Both the position numbers and the translations under genes were made by a program. A DNA stretch of 33,714 bases, taken from Actinomadura soli (GTDB lineage Bacteria > Actinomycetota > Actinomycetes > Streptosporangiales > Streptosporangiaceae). Below are positions 23,597 to 32,127 of the stretch, piece after piece; position 1 is the stretch's first letter; each line of letters begins with the position of its first letter. Location of the stretch: NCBI RefSeq assembly GCF_005889715.1, contig NZ_VCKW01000068.1, positions 1 to 33,714 on the forward strand. Direction: 5' to 3'. The notes beneath the pieces were generated by a model. It worked only from the letters and a program-made list of their open reading frames with translations, did no database searches and was not told where the DNA came from.

Positions 23597-23686
23597 TGGA
23601 ATGGCGGGCAGGGGTCAAACTAGAGTCCAGTGAAGGTCACCAGCGGGCCTATCGCCTCATGTCGCCCACCATTAAGGTAACTGCAC

Positions 23687-24421
23687 GTGTCGAGGGACGG
23701 GGAACCCCAAGTCAGCGCGGCATCCGGAACCGGGCCGGAGACGGAGCCGGAGCCGCCGCCGGGCGCGCCGGGCGACCCGGACGGCGAGGCGCTCCACGCC
23801 GGGGTCAGGGACGCCCTCACCGGGCTCGCCGCCCGCCTCGACCGCGAGCACGAGCGCGCCGCGCACCGCGAGGCCGTCATCGACCGGCTGCACGAGGAGA
23901 ACCAGCGGCTCCGGCGCGGCGAGTTGCAGGCCATGCTGGAGCCGGTCCGCGCCGCGCTGTACCGGCTGCACGACCAGGCGCGCCGCGAGTCCGGCCGGCT
24001 CGCCGCGCCCGACCTCACCGAGCCGCCCGACCCGCGCGGCACGGCGCTGCTGCTGGCGGCCGTGGCCGACGACGTCGCGGACGCGCTGGCACGGCTCGGC
24101 GTGGAGCGGTTCACGGTCGAGCCGGGCGCGCCCTACGACGCGGCGCGGCACCGCCCGGTCGCGGTCACGCCCGTCGACGACCCGATGCGGGACGGCACCG
24201 TGACGGCCGTGGAGTCCGACGGGTTCGAGCAGAGCGGGAAGGTGCTGCGCAAGGCGGCGGTGCGCGTCGGGAGGCTCGGCACCGAGCACGATGAGCGGGA
24301 AACGAAGGCGGAGGCCGGGCCGAACGGGACCGAGCGTGCGGTCAAGGCCGGCTCGAACCGCCGCAACGGCGCCGGGAACGGCGAGTCGCCGAAACCGGAC
24401 ACGCAGAAGACCGATGGGTGA
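23687..24421 (+). CDS. GrpE-like nucleotide exchange factor
   Basis: 244 aa. A helical stretch (EHERAAHREAVIDRLHEENQRL and following, about 50-110) leads to a GrpE C-terminal beta domain: LGVERFTVEPGAPYDAARHRPVAVTPVDDPMRDGTVTAVESDGFEQSGKVLRKAAVRVG, which aligns with the FDPxxHxAV...GTVxEVxxxGY...GRVLRPA pattern. It should release ADP from the Hsp70 encoded 7 nt downstream. The acidic, proline-rich N-terminus and Lys/Asn-rich tail look disordered. Start GTG 23687 has only a weak AAGG. It is a divergent GrpE, not the housekeeping copy, since it sits with GTPase genes and not with dnaJ/hspR. Confidence 0.85.
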   Translation: MSRDGEPQVSAASGTGPETEPEPPPGAPGDPDGEALHAGVRDALTGLAARLDREHERAAHREAVIDRLHEENQRLRRGELQAMLEPVRAALYRLHDQARRESGRLAAPDLTEPPDPRGTALLLAAVADDVADALARLGVERFTVEPGAPYDAARHRPVAVTPVDDPMRDGTVTAVESDGFEQSGKVLRKAAVRVGRLGTEHDERETKAEAGPNGTERAVKAGSNRRNGAGNGESPKPDTQKTDG

Positions 24422-24428
24422 GAGGAAC

Positions 24429-26012
24429 ATGGCCGTCTACGGGATCGACCTGGGAACCACGTACTCCTGCATAGCCTCCATCGACGACGTGGGGCGGCCG
24501 GCGGTCCTGCGGAACCTGGAGGGCACCGACACCACCCCGTCCGTCGTGTACTTCGAGAGCGGCGAGAACGTCGTCGTCGGCGCCACCGCGAAGGACACCG
24601 CCGTCCTGGAGCCCGACAACGTCGTCAGCCTCATCAAGCGGGACATGGGCCGCGACGTGACCCGTCCCATCCACGGGATCGACTTCACGCCCGAGGAGCT
24701 GTCGGCGTTCATCCTGCTGAAGCTGGCGACCGACGCGCGCACCACGACCGGCGAGGAGACCCGCGACGTCGTCATCACCGTCCCGGCGTACTTCGGCGTC
24801 GCCGAGCGCGACGCGACCCGCAAGGCGGGCCGGATCGCCGGCCTGAACGTCATCGACATCGTGTCCGAGCCGATCGCCGCCGCGATCACCTACGGCGTCC
24901 TCAACCCCGAGCAGGACCGCACCATCCTGGTGTACGACCTCGGCGGCGGGACGTTCGACACCACCGTCATCGCGCTGCGCGGCGGGCACATCGAGGTGGT
25001 GTGCACCGACGGCGACCACGAGCTCGGCGGCGCCGACTGGGACGCGCGGCTCGTGGAGCACCTCGCCGAGCGGTTCCGCGCCGAGCACCCCGACGCCGGG
25101 GACCCCCTCGACGACAAGCAGACCGAGCAGCAGCTCCGCCGCGACGCCGAGGACGCCAAGAAGGCGCTCACGACGCGCACCGCGCACACCGTCCGGGTCA
25201 TGCACGGCGGGCGGGTCGCGTCGGTCGAGGTGACGCGGGAGAAGCTGGAGGAGCTCACCAAGGACCTCCTCGACCGCACCGTCGAGATCACCGGCCGGAC
25301 GCTGTCCACCGCCGCCGAGAAGGGCGTGGACGACTACGACGACCTCGTCCTCGTCGGCGGGTCCACGAAGATGCCCGTCGTCGCGGCGCGGCTGGCGACC
25401 GAGCTGGGCCTGCCGCCCCGCATCCAGGACCCCGACCTCGCCGTCGCCAAGGGCGCCGCGCTGTACGCGTTCGAGGAGACCTACCGGCGGCTCGTCCGGG
25501 AGGGCGCCGCCGAGCGCGCCGAGGAGATGGCGAGCCGCGCGGGCCTGTCCGCCGAGCAGCAGAAGCAGATCGCCGGACGGCAGATCAAGACCGTCGCGTC
25601 GCACGCCTTCGGGATCGTGGTCGTCGACCGGGAGACCGGCGCGGAGAGCGTCGCGCACCTCGTGCACGCCAACGACGAGCTGCCCGCCGCGAAGACCGAG
25701 GACTTCTTCACCGTGTACGACGACCAGGCGTCCGCCGACATCCGGGTGATGGAGCAGGCCGGCGTCGTGGAGTCCGGCGACCTGATCGACAACACCGAGA
25801 TCGCGACCGGGGAGATCCGCGTCCCGCCGGGCAAGAAGGCGGGCTGGCCGATCGGCGTGACGTTCGCGCTCGACGCGTCCGGGCTGCTGAACGTCACGGC
25901 CGTGGAGAAGGAGACCGGGGAGCGGCTGGAGCTGAAGGTGGACGTCGGCGGCATGTCCGAGGAGGAGGTCGAGCGCTCCCGGAAGGCCCTCTCCCGGGTC
26001 CAGGTGAGCTGA
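24429..26012 (+). CDS. Hsp70-family chaperone, shortened (no C-terminal lid)
   Basis: 527-aa Hsp70. The ATPase domain is complete: GIDLGTTYSCIASI (phosphate 1), VPAYFGVAERDATRKAGRIAGL, SEPIAAAITYG, VYDLGGGTFDTTVI at about 169 (phosphate 2), and VLVGGSTKMPVV (adenosine). A substrate-binding beta domain follows (about 375-505: SHAFGIVVVDRETGAES, DNTEIATGEIRVPPGKKAG, VTFALDASGLLNVTAVEKETGE). The protein then ends after one short helix. Canonical DnaK continues for about 100 more residues of helical lid plus tail. Start ATG 24429 has AGAGG. It lies in a six-gene operon with the GrpE-like gene, so the pair is a dedicated chaperone of that system. Confidence 0.94.
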   Translation: MAVYGIDLGTTYSCIASIDDVGRPAVLRNLEGTDTTPSVVYFESGENVVVGATAKDTAVLEPDNVVSLIKRDMGRDVTRPIHGIDFTPEELSAFILLKLATDARTTTGEETRDVVITVPAYFGVAERDATRKAGRIAGLNVIDIVSEPIAAAITYGVLNPEQDRTILVYDLGGGTFDTTVIALRGGHIEVVCTDGDHELGGADWDARLVEHLAERFRAEHPDAGDPLDDKQTEQQLRRDAEDAKKALTTRTAHTVRVMHGGRVASVEVTREKLEELTKDLLDRTVEITGRTLSTAAEKGVDDYDDLVLVGGSTKMPVVAARLATELGLPPRIQDPDLAVAKGAALYAFEETYRRLVREGAAERAEEMASRAGLSAEQQKQIAGRQIKTVASHAFGIVVVDRETGAESVAHLVHANDELPAAKTEDFFTVYDDQASADIRVMEQAGVVESGDLIDNTEIATGEIRVPPGKKAGWPIGVTFALDASGLLNVTAVEKETGERLELKVDVGGMSEEEVERSRKALSRVQVS

Positions 26013-26026
26013 GCCGGGAGGCGCCC

Positions 26027-28627
26027 GTGGCGTTCGACGACGACTACCGGCGGGAGGTCCTGGAACCCGCCCGGGCGGCGGGCGACCAGCCTCCCGAGGA
26101 CCTGCGCGCCCGGTACGCGCTCCCCGACCCCCTGACCGGGCCGGTGGTCGCGGCGCGGGTCAAGGAGGTCCGGCAGTGCTGGCGGCGCGCGCGCGGGCAG
26201 CTGAAGTACCGCAAGCTGATCGACCGGCTGGAGGCCGAGCACCGGGAGCTGGCGCCGCTGTTCGCCGCCGCCGAGCGCGGCGACCTCCGGCCGCTGGACG
26301 CGCGGCTGCGCGGCGGCCGGGAGCGCACCGAGCGGCGCCGCACCGAGGCCCGCGCCCGGCTCGACGACGCGGCCGGGACGCTGAAGATGGCCACGCCCGC
26401 CGAGGTCGAGGGCATCGCCCGCACCGGCGGCGTGACCCGCGCCGAGCTGGAGCGGGTCGCCGCGGCCGACGGGATCGAGATCCGCGAGCCCGACGCGCTG
26501 CCGGCCGCCGCGCCCTATCCGGCGTACCGGAAGGTGCAGGAGTCGCTGGACGTCCTCGGCGCCCGGCACCTCGCCGACTTCGTGTTCGGCGGGCGGATCA
26601 CCGGCGCGATCCGGCTGCTGGACGGGTTCGCCGCGCCCGGCGGCACCTTCCGGCTCGACCAGGACGCCGTCGCGGCGGCCGCCGCCGAATGGGCGCGCCG
26701 CAGCCGCGACACGAGCACCACGCACGCCGACACGATCCTCGCCGCGCTGCGCTCGGACGCGCCCCTCCCCGAACTGGTGCTCTACGACGTGGTCGACCGG
26801 CTCCGCGAGCGGCTGCGGCAGCGGGCGTCCGAGCGGGCCCTGCTGCGGTACGCGACGGACGATCTCGGCATCGACCGGCGCGACGCCCGCCGCATGGTGT
26901 TCGCCGTCGTCCGCGAGACCGGGCCGGGCGGCGGCCTCGCCGGACGCCTGCGCGCCCTGCTCGACGCGGGCGAGGTGTTCGCGGCGGCGGAGCTGGCGGA
27001 CGCCGCCGGCGTGCCCCGCGAGGCGGGGGGCGGGCCGTCGGAGGAGGAGGTCCTCGCCGCCGAGGCCCGGCACCGGCTCGACACGGCGCTGCGCCTCCGC
27101 GAGACCGCCGCCGCCGAGCCCGACCCGGACCGCGCGCACCGCCTCCTCGACGACGCGCTCCGGCTCGTCCGCGACCTGCCCGGCGCGGCCGCCCACCGGC
27201 ACCGGCTGGCGCCGCGCCCCGTCCCGGCGGTGCGGGCGGACGTGGACGCCGGCGCCGTCCGGCTCTCGTGGGAGCCGTCGCCCTCGACGGCCGGCGAGAT
27301 CGAGTACCAGGTCGTCCGGCAGGTGGGCCGGGCGCCGCGCGACGTACGGGACGGCGCCGGGATCACCGGCGTGCTGGACGAGCGCCCGCCCGTCAACGAG
27401 CCGGTGTTCTACGGGGTGTTCGCGGTGCGCGGGGACGCCGCCGCCGCGCCGGCGGTGGCGGGCCCGGTGACCGTGCGGCCCGAGCCCGGCGAGGTCGAGC
27501 TGCTCGCCGGGGACGGCCAGGTCACCGGACGGTGGCGGTGCCCGGCCGAGGCGGCGCGGGTCGTCGTCGTCCGGGACGGCGAGGTCGTCCCGGCGGGGCG
27601 CGACGGGTTCCGCGAACCCGTGCCCAACGGCCGGACGCACCACTACCGGGTCGCCGCCGTCTACCTCGACCCGTCCGGACGGGAGGTCGTGACGGACGGG
27701 GTGCGCGCGTCGGTCACGCCGAGCGCGGCGCCCGAGCCGGTGTTCGAGCTGGCCGCCGGGACCGATCCGTCCGACCCGGGGCTGGTCACGGTCCGGTTCG
27801 ACCCGCCGGGCAGCGGGACGGTCGAGCTGGTGCTGTCGGAGGGGCCGCCGCCGTGGCCGCGGAGCGCGCTCGTCCCGCTGGAGGAGGTCCGGCGGGAGAC
27901 GCGGCGGCTGGCGTGCACGCCGGTGCCGGGCGGGCTCGCGGTCCGGCCGGGCGCGAGCGGGTGGCTGCTCGCGGTGTCGGTGGCGGAGGGCGGCGCCGCG
28001 ATCGGCGCGTACCACCGGCACGTGAACCTGCCGCCGCCGCGCCGCCTGATCGCCGAGCGGCGCGGCGAGCACGTGCACGTCGGGTTCGACTGGCCGCCGG
28101 ACGTCGCCGAGGTCGACCTCGTCTACAAGGTCGGGCGGGAGGCCCTGCAGATCGCCGATCCGCCGACGTCGGAGACCGTGACCCGCGCCGCCTACGACAC
28201 GCAGGGCGGGATCAGGCTGCCCGTCCCCGAGGACGAGCCCGTCGAGCTGTCGGTCGCGGCGGCCGGGACCGTCGGCGGCTCCCGGGTGACGGGGACGCCG
28301 GTGACCGCCGTCGTCGCGGCCCGCGCGATCGTCCGCTACGACGTGCTGCGGTCGGGCCCGCCGTGGCGGCGGGCGCTGACGATCCGGCTGACGGCGTCGC
28401 GCCCGCTGCGGGTGGCGCGGCTGTCGCTGGTGCTGCGCACCGGCCGGGTCATGCCGCACCGGGCCGCCGACGGCGAGACGCTCGGCGCGTGGGAGCAGGT
28501 GCCGGTCCCCGGGGAGCTGTCGCTGGCCGTCCCGGACGCGTCCGGGCCGTACTGGCTGCGCTGCTTCGCCGACGACGACGTCGTCGAGCTGGCCGATCCC
28601 CCCGTCCGCCGGCTCCAGGTCACCTGA
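26027..28627 (+). CDS. Large FN3-like accessory protein of the Hsp70/GTPase operon
   Basis: 866 aa, no signal peptide or membrane helix. Residues about 1-400 are helical and charged (EVRQCWRRARGQLKYRKLIDRLEAEHREL; several repeat-like Glu/Arg helices). From about 400 a run of beta-sandwich modules begins (VPAVRADVDAGAVRLSWEPSPSTAGEIEYQVV, as in fibronectin type III), continuing to the end as three or more degenerate FN3-like units. Start GTG 26027 follows GGGAGG, 14 nt after the Hsp70 stop; its own stop overlaps the next ATG (TGATG). It may be the scaffold or client-recognition component of the chaperone pair. I know no biochemical function for such proteins. Confidence 0.85.
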   Translation: MAFDDDYRREVLEPARAAGDQPPEDLRARYALPDPLTGPVVAARVKEVRQCWRRARGQLKYRKLIDRLEAEHRELAPLFAAAERGDLRPLDARLRGGRERTERRRTEARARLDDAAGTLKMATPAEVEGIARTGGVTRAELERVAAADGIEIREPDALPAAAPYPAYRKVQESLDVLGARHLADFVFGGRITGAIRLLDGFAAPGGTFRLDQDAVAAAAAEWARRSRDTSTTHADTILAALRSDAPLPELVLYDVVDRLRERLRQRASERALLRYATDDLGIDRRDARRMVFAVVRETGPGGGLAGRLRALLDAGEVFAAAELADAAGVPREAGGGPSEEEVLAAEARHRLDTALRLRETAAAEPDPDRAHRLLDDALRLVRDLPGAAAHRHRLAPRPVPAVRADVDAGAVRLSWEPSPSTAGEIEYQVVRQVGRAPRDVRDGAGITGVLDERPPVNEPVFYGVFAVRGDAAAAPAVAGPVTVRPEPGEVELLAGDGQVTGRWRCPAEAARVVVVRDGEVVPAGRDGFREPVPNGRTHHYRVAAVYLDPSGREVVTDGVRASVTPSAAPEPVFELAAGTDPSDPGLVTVRFDPPGSGTVELVLSEGPPPWPRSALVPLEEVRRETRRLACTPVPGGLAVRPGASGWLLAVSVAEGGAAIGAYHRHVNLPPPRRLIAERRGEHVHVGFDWPPDVAEVDLVYKVGREALQIADPPTSETVTRAAYDTQGGIRLPVPEDEPVELSVAAAGTVGGSRVTGTPVTAVVAARAIVRYDVLRSGPPWRRALTIRLTASRPLRVARLSLVLRTGRVMPHRAADGETLGAWEQVPVPGELSLAVPDASGPYWLRCFADDDVVELADPPVRRLQVT

Positions 28628-29880
28628 TGACCAGGCCGCTCGCCCGCGTGGGGATCCCCGGAGTGCCGTCCAGGCAGCGCGCTCCCAGGAACGGCGTCAC
28701 GTGCCCGTACTGCTTCGAGCCGGTCGCGCCGCAGCGGATCCTGTTCCGGTGCCGCGGGCAGGCGGGGCGGCGGCAGGGCTGCGCACCCGTCCTGGACGAG
28801 GCGCTCGCCGAGTACACGGGGTCGACGGCGGGCGCGTCGCTACCGCCGGTGTTCGCCGCGTCCGGGCGCAAGGGGCGCGCCGAATGCCCGGAATGCGGCC
28901 TCGCGACCGGCAACCGGGCCTGCCCGGAATGTCACAACCCGCTGCCGTCCGCGTACTGCGACTCCCCCGGCCGGATCGTCGCGCTGGTCGGCGCGAAGAA
29001 CGCGGGCAAGAGCACCTACATCGCCGTCCTGCTGCACGAGCTGATGAACCGGGTCGGGACGGAGCTGGACGCGTCGCTCGTGGCGTGCGACGACCGCACG
29101 ATCGAGCGGTACAAGCGCGACTTCGCGCGCCCGCTGCTGGAGGAGCGGCGGCTGCTGCCGACGACGGCGAGCGCGGCGACCGGACCCCGCGAGCCGCTGG
29201 TGTACCTGCTCACCCGGACGCGGCGGGGGCGTTTCGCGCGCCCGCGCAACGACTCGCTCGCGCTCGTGCTGTTCGATACCGCGGGCGAGGACCTGCGCAG
29301 CCGCGAGGTCACCGACCTGCACCTGCGGTACCTGGAGGCGGCGGACGCGATCGTCTTCCTGGTCGACCCGCTGGAGCTGCCCGGCGCGCGGACGGGCGTG
29401 CGCGACGCCGTGGCCGCGCCGCGCGGGGCGGGGGACGATCCCGACAGCGAGCCGCTGAACATCATCGCCCGCGTCACCGACGCGCTGCGGCAGCGGCACG
29501 GCACGCGTCCGGGCGAGCCGCTGCCCGTCCCGGTCGCGGTCGCGCTCACCAAGATCGACGTGCTGCGGCCGGGGCTGCTGAGGCAGTCGGCCCTGCACCG
29601 GTCCCGGTCGGGGTCGGGCGTCCTCGACCTGGACGACAGGGACGCGGTGAACGAGCAGGTCAGGGCGCTGCTGCACGACTGGCAGGCCGGGCAGCTCGAC
29701 ACCTACCTCGGGCAGCAGTACGCCGACCACGCGCTGTTCGGGCTGTCGGCGCTCGGCGGCGTCCCCGACGAGGGCCGGGTCGGCGCGGGCGGCGTCCGGC
29801 CGTACCGGGCCGAAGATCCGCTGCTGTGGCTGCTGTACCGGTTCGGGATGCTCGAAGGCGTCCGCCCCGGAGGTGGTTAG
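28627..29880 (+). CDS. Zinc-ribbon GTPase (double-GTPase type 2-like)
   Basis: 417 aa. Two N-terminal zinc ribbons: C26/C29/C42/C52 and C87/C90/C99/C102. A TRAFAC-type GTPase follows: P-loop G122-AKNAGKS129, switch-II D217-TAG220 in LFDTAGED, and the base-specificity motif T308-K-I-D311 (TKxD in place of NKxD). ATG 28627 overlaps the previous stop by one base pair group (TGATG), giving coupled translation. From family knowledge this resembles the Pfam DO-GTPase2 (double-GTPase) group, named from operons with two GTPases and a GTPase-associated protein. It is likely a regulatory or assembly switch. A soluble enzyme; the second GTPase is membrane-anchored. Confidence 0.88.
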   Translation: MTRPLARVGIPGVPSRQRAPRNGVTCPYCFEPVAPQRILFRCRGQAGRRQGCAPVLDEALAEYTGSTAGASLPPVFAASGRKGRAECPECGLATGNRACPECHNPLPSAYCDSPGRIVALVGAKNAGKSTYIAVLLHELMNRVGTELDASLVACDDRTIERYKRDFARPLLEERRLLPTTASAATGPREPLVYLLTRTRRGRFARPRNDSLALVLFDTAGEDLRSREVTDLHLRYLEAADAIVFLVDPLELPGARTGVRDAVAAPRGAGDDPDSEPLNIIARVTDALRQRHGTRPGEPLPVPVAVALTKIDVLRPGLLRQSALHRSRSGSGVLDLDDRDAVNEQVRALLHDWQAGQLDTYLGQQYADHALFGLSALGGVPDEGRVGAGGVRPYRAEDPLLWLLYRFGMLEGVRPGGG

Positions 29881-29882
29881 GC

Positions 29883-32123
29883 GTGGCCTGGCAGCTGCAC
29901 TACACCTCCGCGCGGCGCGGGCCCACCGGCCGGGCCGGGTTCCAGTTCGTGGCCGAGACGCCCGGCCTGCCGGACGGGGTGCGGGCGGGCGTGACGCCGT
30001 ACCTGTCGTACCGCCCGCCGCCCGACGCCCCGCTGTCGCCGGACGAGTCGGAGCTGGGCGGGTTCCCCGTGTCGCTGCTGTACGACCGGGTGGACGGGCG
30101 CCCGCTGCTGCTGCGCTGCCGCTACCTGGGCCGCGACTACTCGGGCCGCTACGGCAACTTCTTCGCGCACGCCGTCGTGGCCGAGCCGGACGAGCTGGAG
30201 GGCCTGCGTCCCGCCGAGCTGTGGCACGCCCCGCACTGGACGCACGATCCCGCGCCGCAGACCGTCCTCGATCCGCTGGACGAGCTGACGCCCGGCGCGG
30301 CGCTCGACCCGGAGGCGCTCGCCGCGTGGCTGGCGGCGGCGTCCGGGCCCGGCGACCCGTACGCGCTGCTCGGACACCTGGTCGACGCCGTCGCGGAGGT
30401 CCTGGGCCGGGGCCACGGCCGCGTCGTGCTGGTCGCCGACGACGTGGAGCTGATCGCGCGCTGGATCGCGGTGGTGTCGTACTCGCTGCCGGTCGCGGCG
30501 GCGGCGCGGCTCTCCTTCGTCACCTACTCCGCCGACCCGGACGGCGCGGCGCAGCGCCTGGTCGGCACGACCCCCGCGATCTGGGCGGCCGCGCAGCACC
30601 ACGCCTCGCACGCGTGCGCGTTCGACCTCCGCGACGGCGCCCCGGACGGTCGCGCGAGCCGCTTCGCCCGGACGGTCGCCGGCTGCTGGCGCGACTCCGA
30701 CTTCGGGGGGCTGGACGCGCTCGGTGAGCTGGCCCCGCTGAACGACCCCGCGCAGGAGGGCGCCGCCGCGCTGCTGGCCCTGTGCCGGGGGGACGCGACC
30801 GTCACGGCGGACGAGGAGGCCGCGGCGGCGGAGCTGATGTCGCGGCACGGCTCCAGGATTCCCGAATGGGTGTGGCGCGACCTGGTGCCCGGCGTGCCGT
30901 CCATGGGGCTGGACCTGGCGCTCGCCGTCCACGAGCGGGCGCGGGCGGCGGGCGCGGACGAGGTCGCGCGGCAGTGCTCGCTCCGCGTCACCGACCGGGC
31001 CGCGGACGCGCTCGCGGAGGCGTCCGGCCTGGCGGCGGTGGTCGCGGCGGCCGGGGTGGCCGAGCGCGCGAGGGCACCGCTCGATCCCGCCGTGGTCAGG
31101 GCGTCCGCGGCGCGCTGCACGCGGAGCGGGGCCGCTGACCTGGGCGAAGCGCTCACCGGCTGCCCCGCCGCACTCAAGGACGCCCTCCTGGACGGCGTGA
31201 TCTCCGGCCTGTCCGATGCCGGGAAACCGGAGCGGGTGGCGGCCCTCACGTCCGCAAACTGCGATCTGCTCTACGGGCACGCCGAGCGGTTGCGTACCGC
31301 GCCCGCCGTCGCGTGCGCCGTGCTGGCGTCGATCGGGCGGAGGAGCCCCGGACGCAGGATCGCGGTCACCGGCGAGCTGCTCCGGCTCGACGGCGCCGAC
31401 ATCGACGCGGCGCTCCGCGAGGTCTGGGGGACGCCACCGTCCGCAGGCGAATGCGCCGATCTGCTGGACGCGCACGGGAAGGCGGTCGCGGACCGTCCCG
31501 CGCTGGCCGGGCTGCCGTCCCGGACCTTCACCAGGCTCGCGTTCCCCGGCGGCGAGCGCCTCGCCGAACCGGCGGCGCTGCGGCTCGCCGAACGGGTCCG
31601 CGAGCTCATGCCGGACGGGCGGTCCGGGCACGACGCGGCGCTCGTCCAGGCGTACGGGAAGGCGATCACCGCGGGCCCGGCGCGCGCCGCGCGAGCGCTG
31701 GACGCCATCACGGCCGCGGACGGCGCCACGCCGCAGCTCGCCGGGGAGGCGTTCCTCGGGGCCGCGCGGCGGCTGGCCCGCCGCCCGCCGGCGTTCCGGG
31801 CGGAGTTGCTGGCCGAACTGCCCGACCGCGCCCGCGCCCGGCTCGGCGCGCAGTGGACGGCCGAGCTGCCCGCCCGCGCCCGCGCCGGCCGTGCCCCGCT
31901 GCGCGGCGCCGAGATCGAGCAGCGCAACGAGCTGGTCGAGGTCGTCCTGCGGCTGAGGGCGCGCGGGCGCGCCGAACCGGCCCTGGAGGCGTGGGCGCGG
32001 GCCGCCGCCGGACGGTGGCTCGCCGCCAAGCAGCTCGACTCGCACCTGGCGCGCAGCCCGGAACTCCGGGCCGCGCTGCGGGACCTCCTCGCCGAGGACG
32101 AATCCGTCCGCAGAGGGAGGTGA
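29883..32123 (+). CDS. GTPase-associated protein 1 (GAP1-like)
   Basis: 746 aa, no signal or membrane segment. It begins VAWQLHYTSARRGPTGRAGFQFVAETPGLPDGVRAGVTPYLSYRPP, which I recognise as the GAP1 N-terminal (type 2) domain, with a conserved YLGRDYSGRYGNFFAHAVV block. The middle has LVDAVAEVLGRGHGRVVLVADDVELIARWIAVVSYSLPV (GAP1-M-like). The C-terminal half is Ala/Arg-rich alpha-helical repeats. It starts at GTG 29883 with GGAGGTGG spanning the previous stop. In known operons such proteins lie with the double GTPases and are assumed to bind or regulate them, but activity is untested. Sitting between the two GTPase genes fits. Confidence 0.85.
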   Translation: MAWQLHYTSARRGPTGRAGFQFVAETPGLPDGVRAGVTPYLSYRPPPDAPLSPDESELGGFPVSLLYDRVDGRPLLLRCRYLGRDYSGRYGNFFAHAVVAEPDELEGLRPAELWHAPHWTHDPAPQTVLDPLDELTPGAALDPEALAAWLAAASGPGDPYALLGHLVDAVAEVLGRGHGRVVLVADDVELIARWIAVVSYSLPVAAAARLSFVTYSADPDGAAQRLVGTTPAIWAAAQHHASHACAFDLRDGAPDGRASRFARTVAGCWRDSDFGGLDALGELAPLNDPAQEGAAALLALCRGDATVTADEEAAAAELMSRHGSRIPEWVWRDLVPGVPSMGLDLALAVHERARAAGADEVARQCSLRVTDRAADALAEASGLAAVVAAAGVAERARAPLDPAVVRASAARCTRSGAADLGEALTGCPAALKDALLDGVISGLSDAGKPERVAALTSANCDLLYGHAERLRTAPAVACAVLASIGRRSPGRRIAVTGELLRLDGADIDAALREVWGTPPSAGECADLLDAHGKAVADRPALAGLPSRTFTRLAFPGGERLAEPAALRLAERVRELMPDGRSGHDAALVQAYGKAITAGPARAARALDAITAADGATPQLAGEAFLGAARRLARRPPAFRAELLAELPDRARARLGAQWTAELPARARAGRAPLRGAEIEQRNELVEVVLRLRARGRAEPALEAWARAAAGRWLAAKQLDSHLARSPELRAALRDLLAEDESVRRGR

Positions 32124-32127
32124 ACCC

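Noticed and set aside
23493..23686. Heat-shock operators (HAIR or CIRCE) upstream of the GrpE/Hsp70 genes
   Set aside because: No CTTGAGT/ACTCAAG or TTAGCACTC/GAGTGCTAA arms found.
25481..28459. Long reading frame (992 codons) on the minus strand across the Hsp70 and FN3-like genes
   Set aside because: A shadow of high third-position GC: Arg/Pro/Gln-rich, no domain, opposite to clearly conserved proteins.
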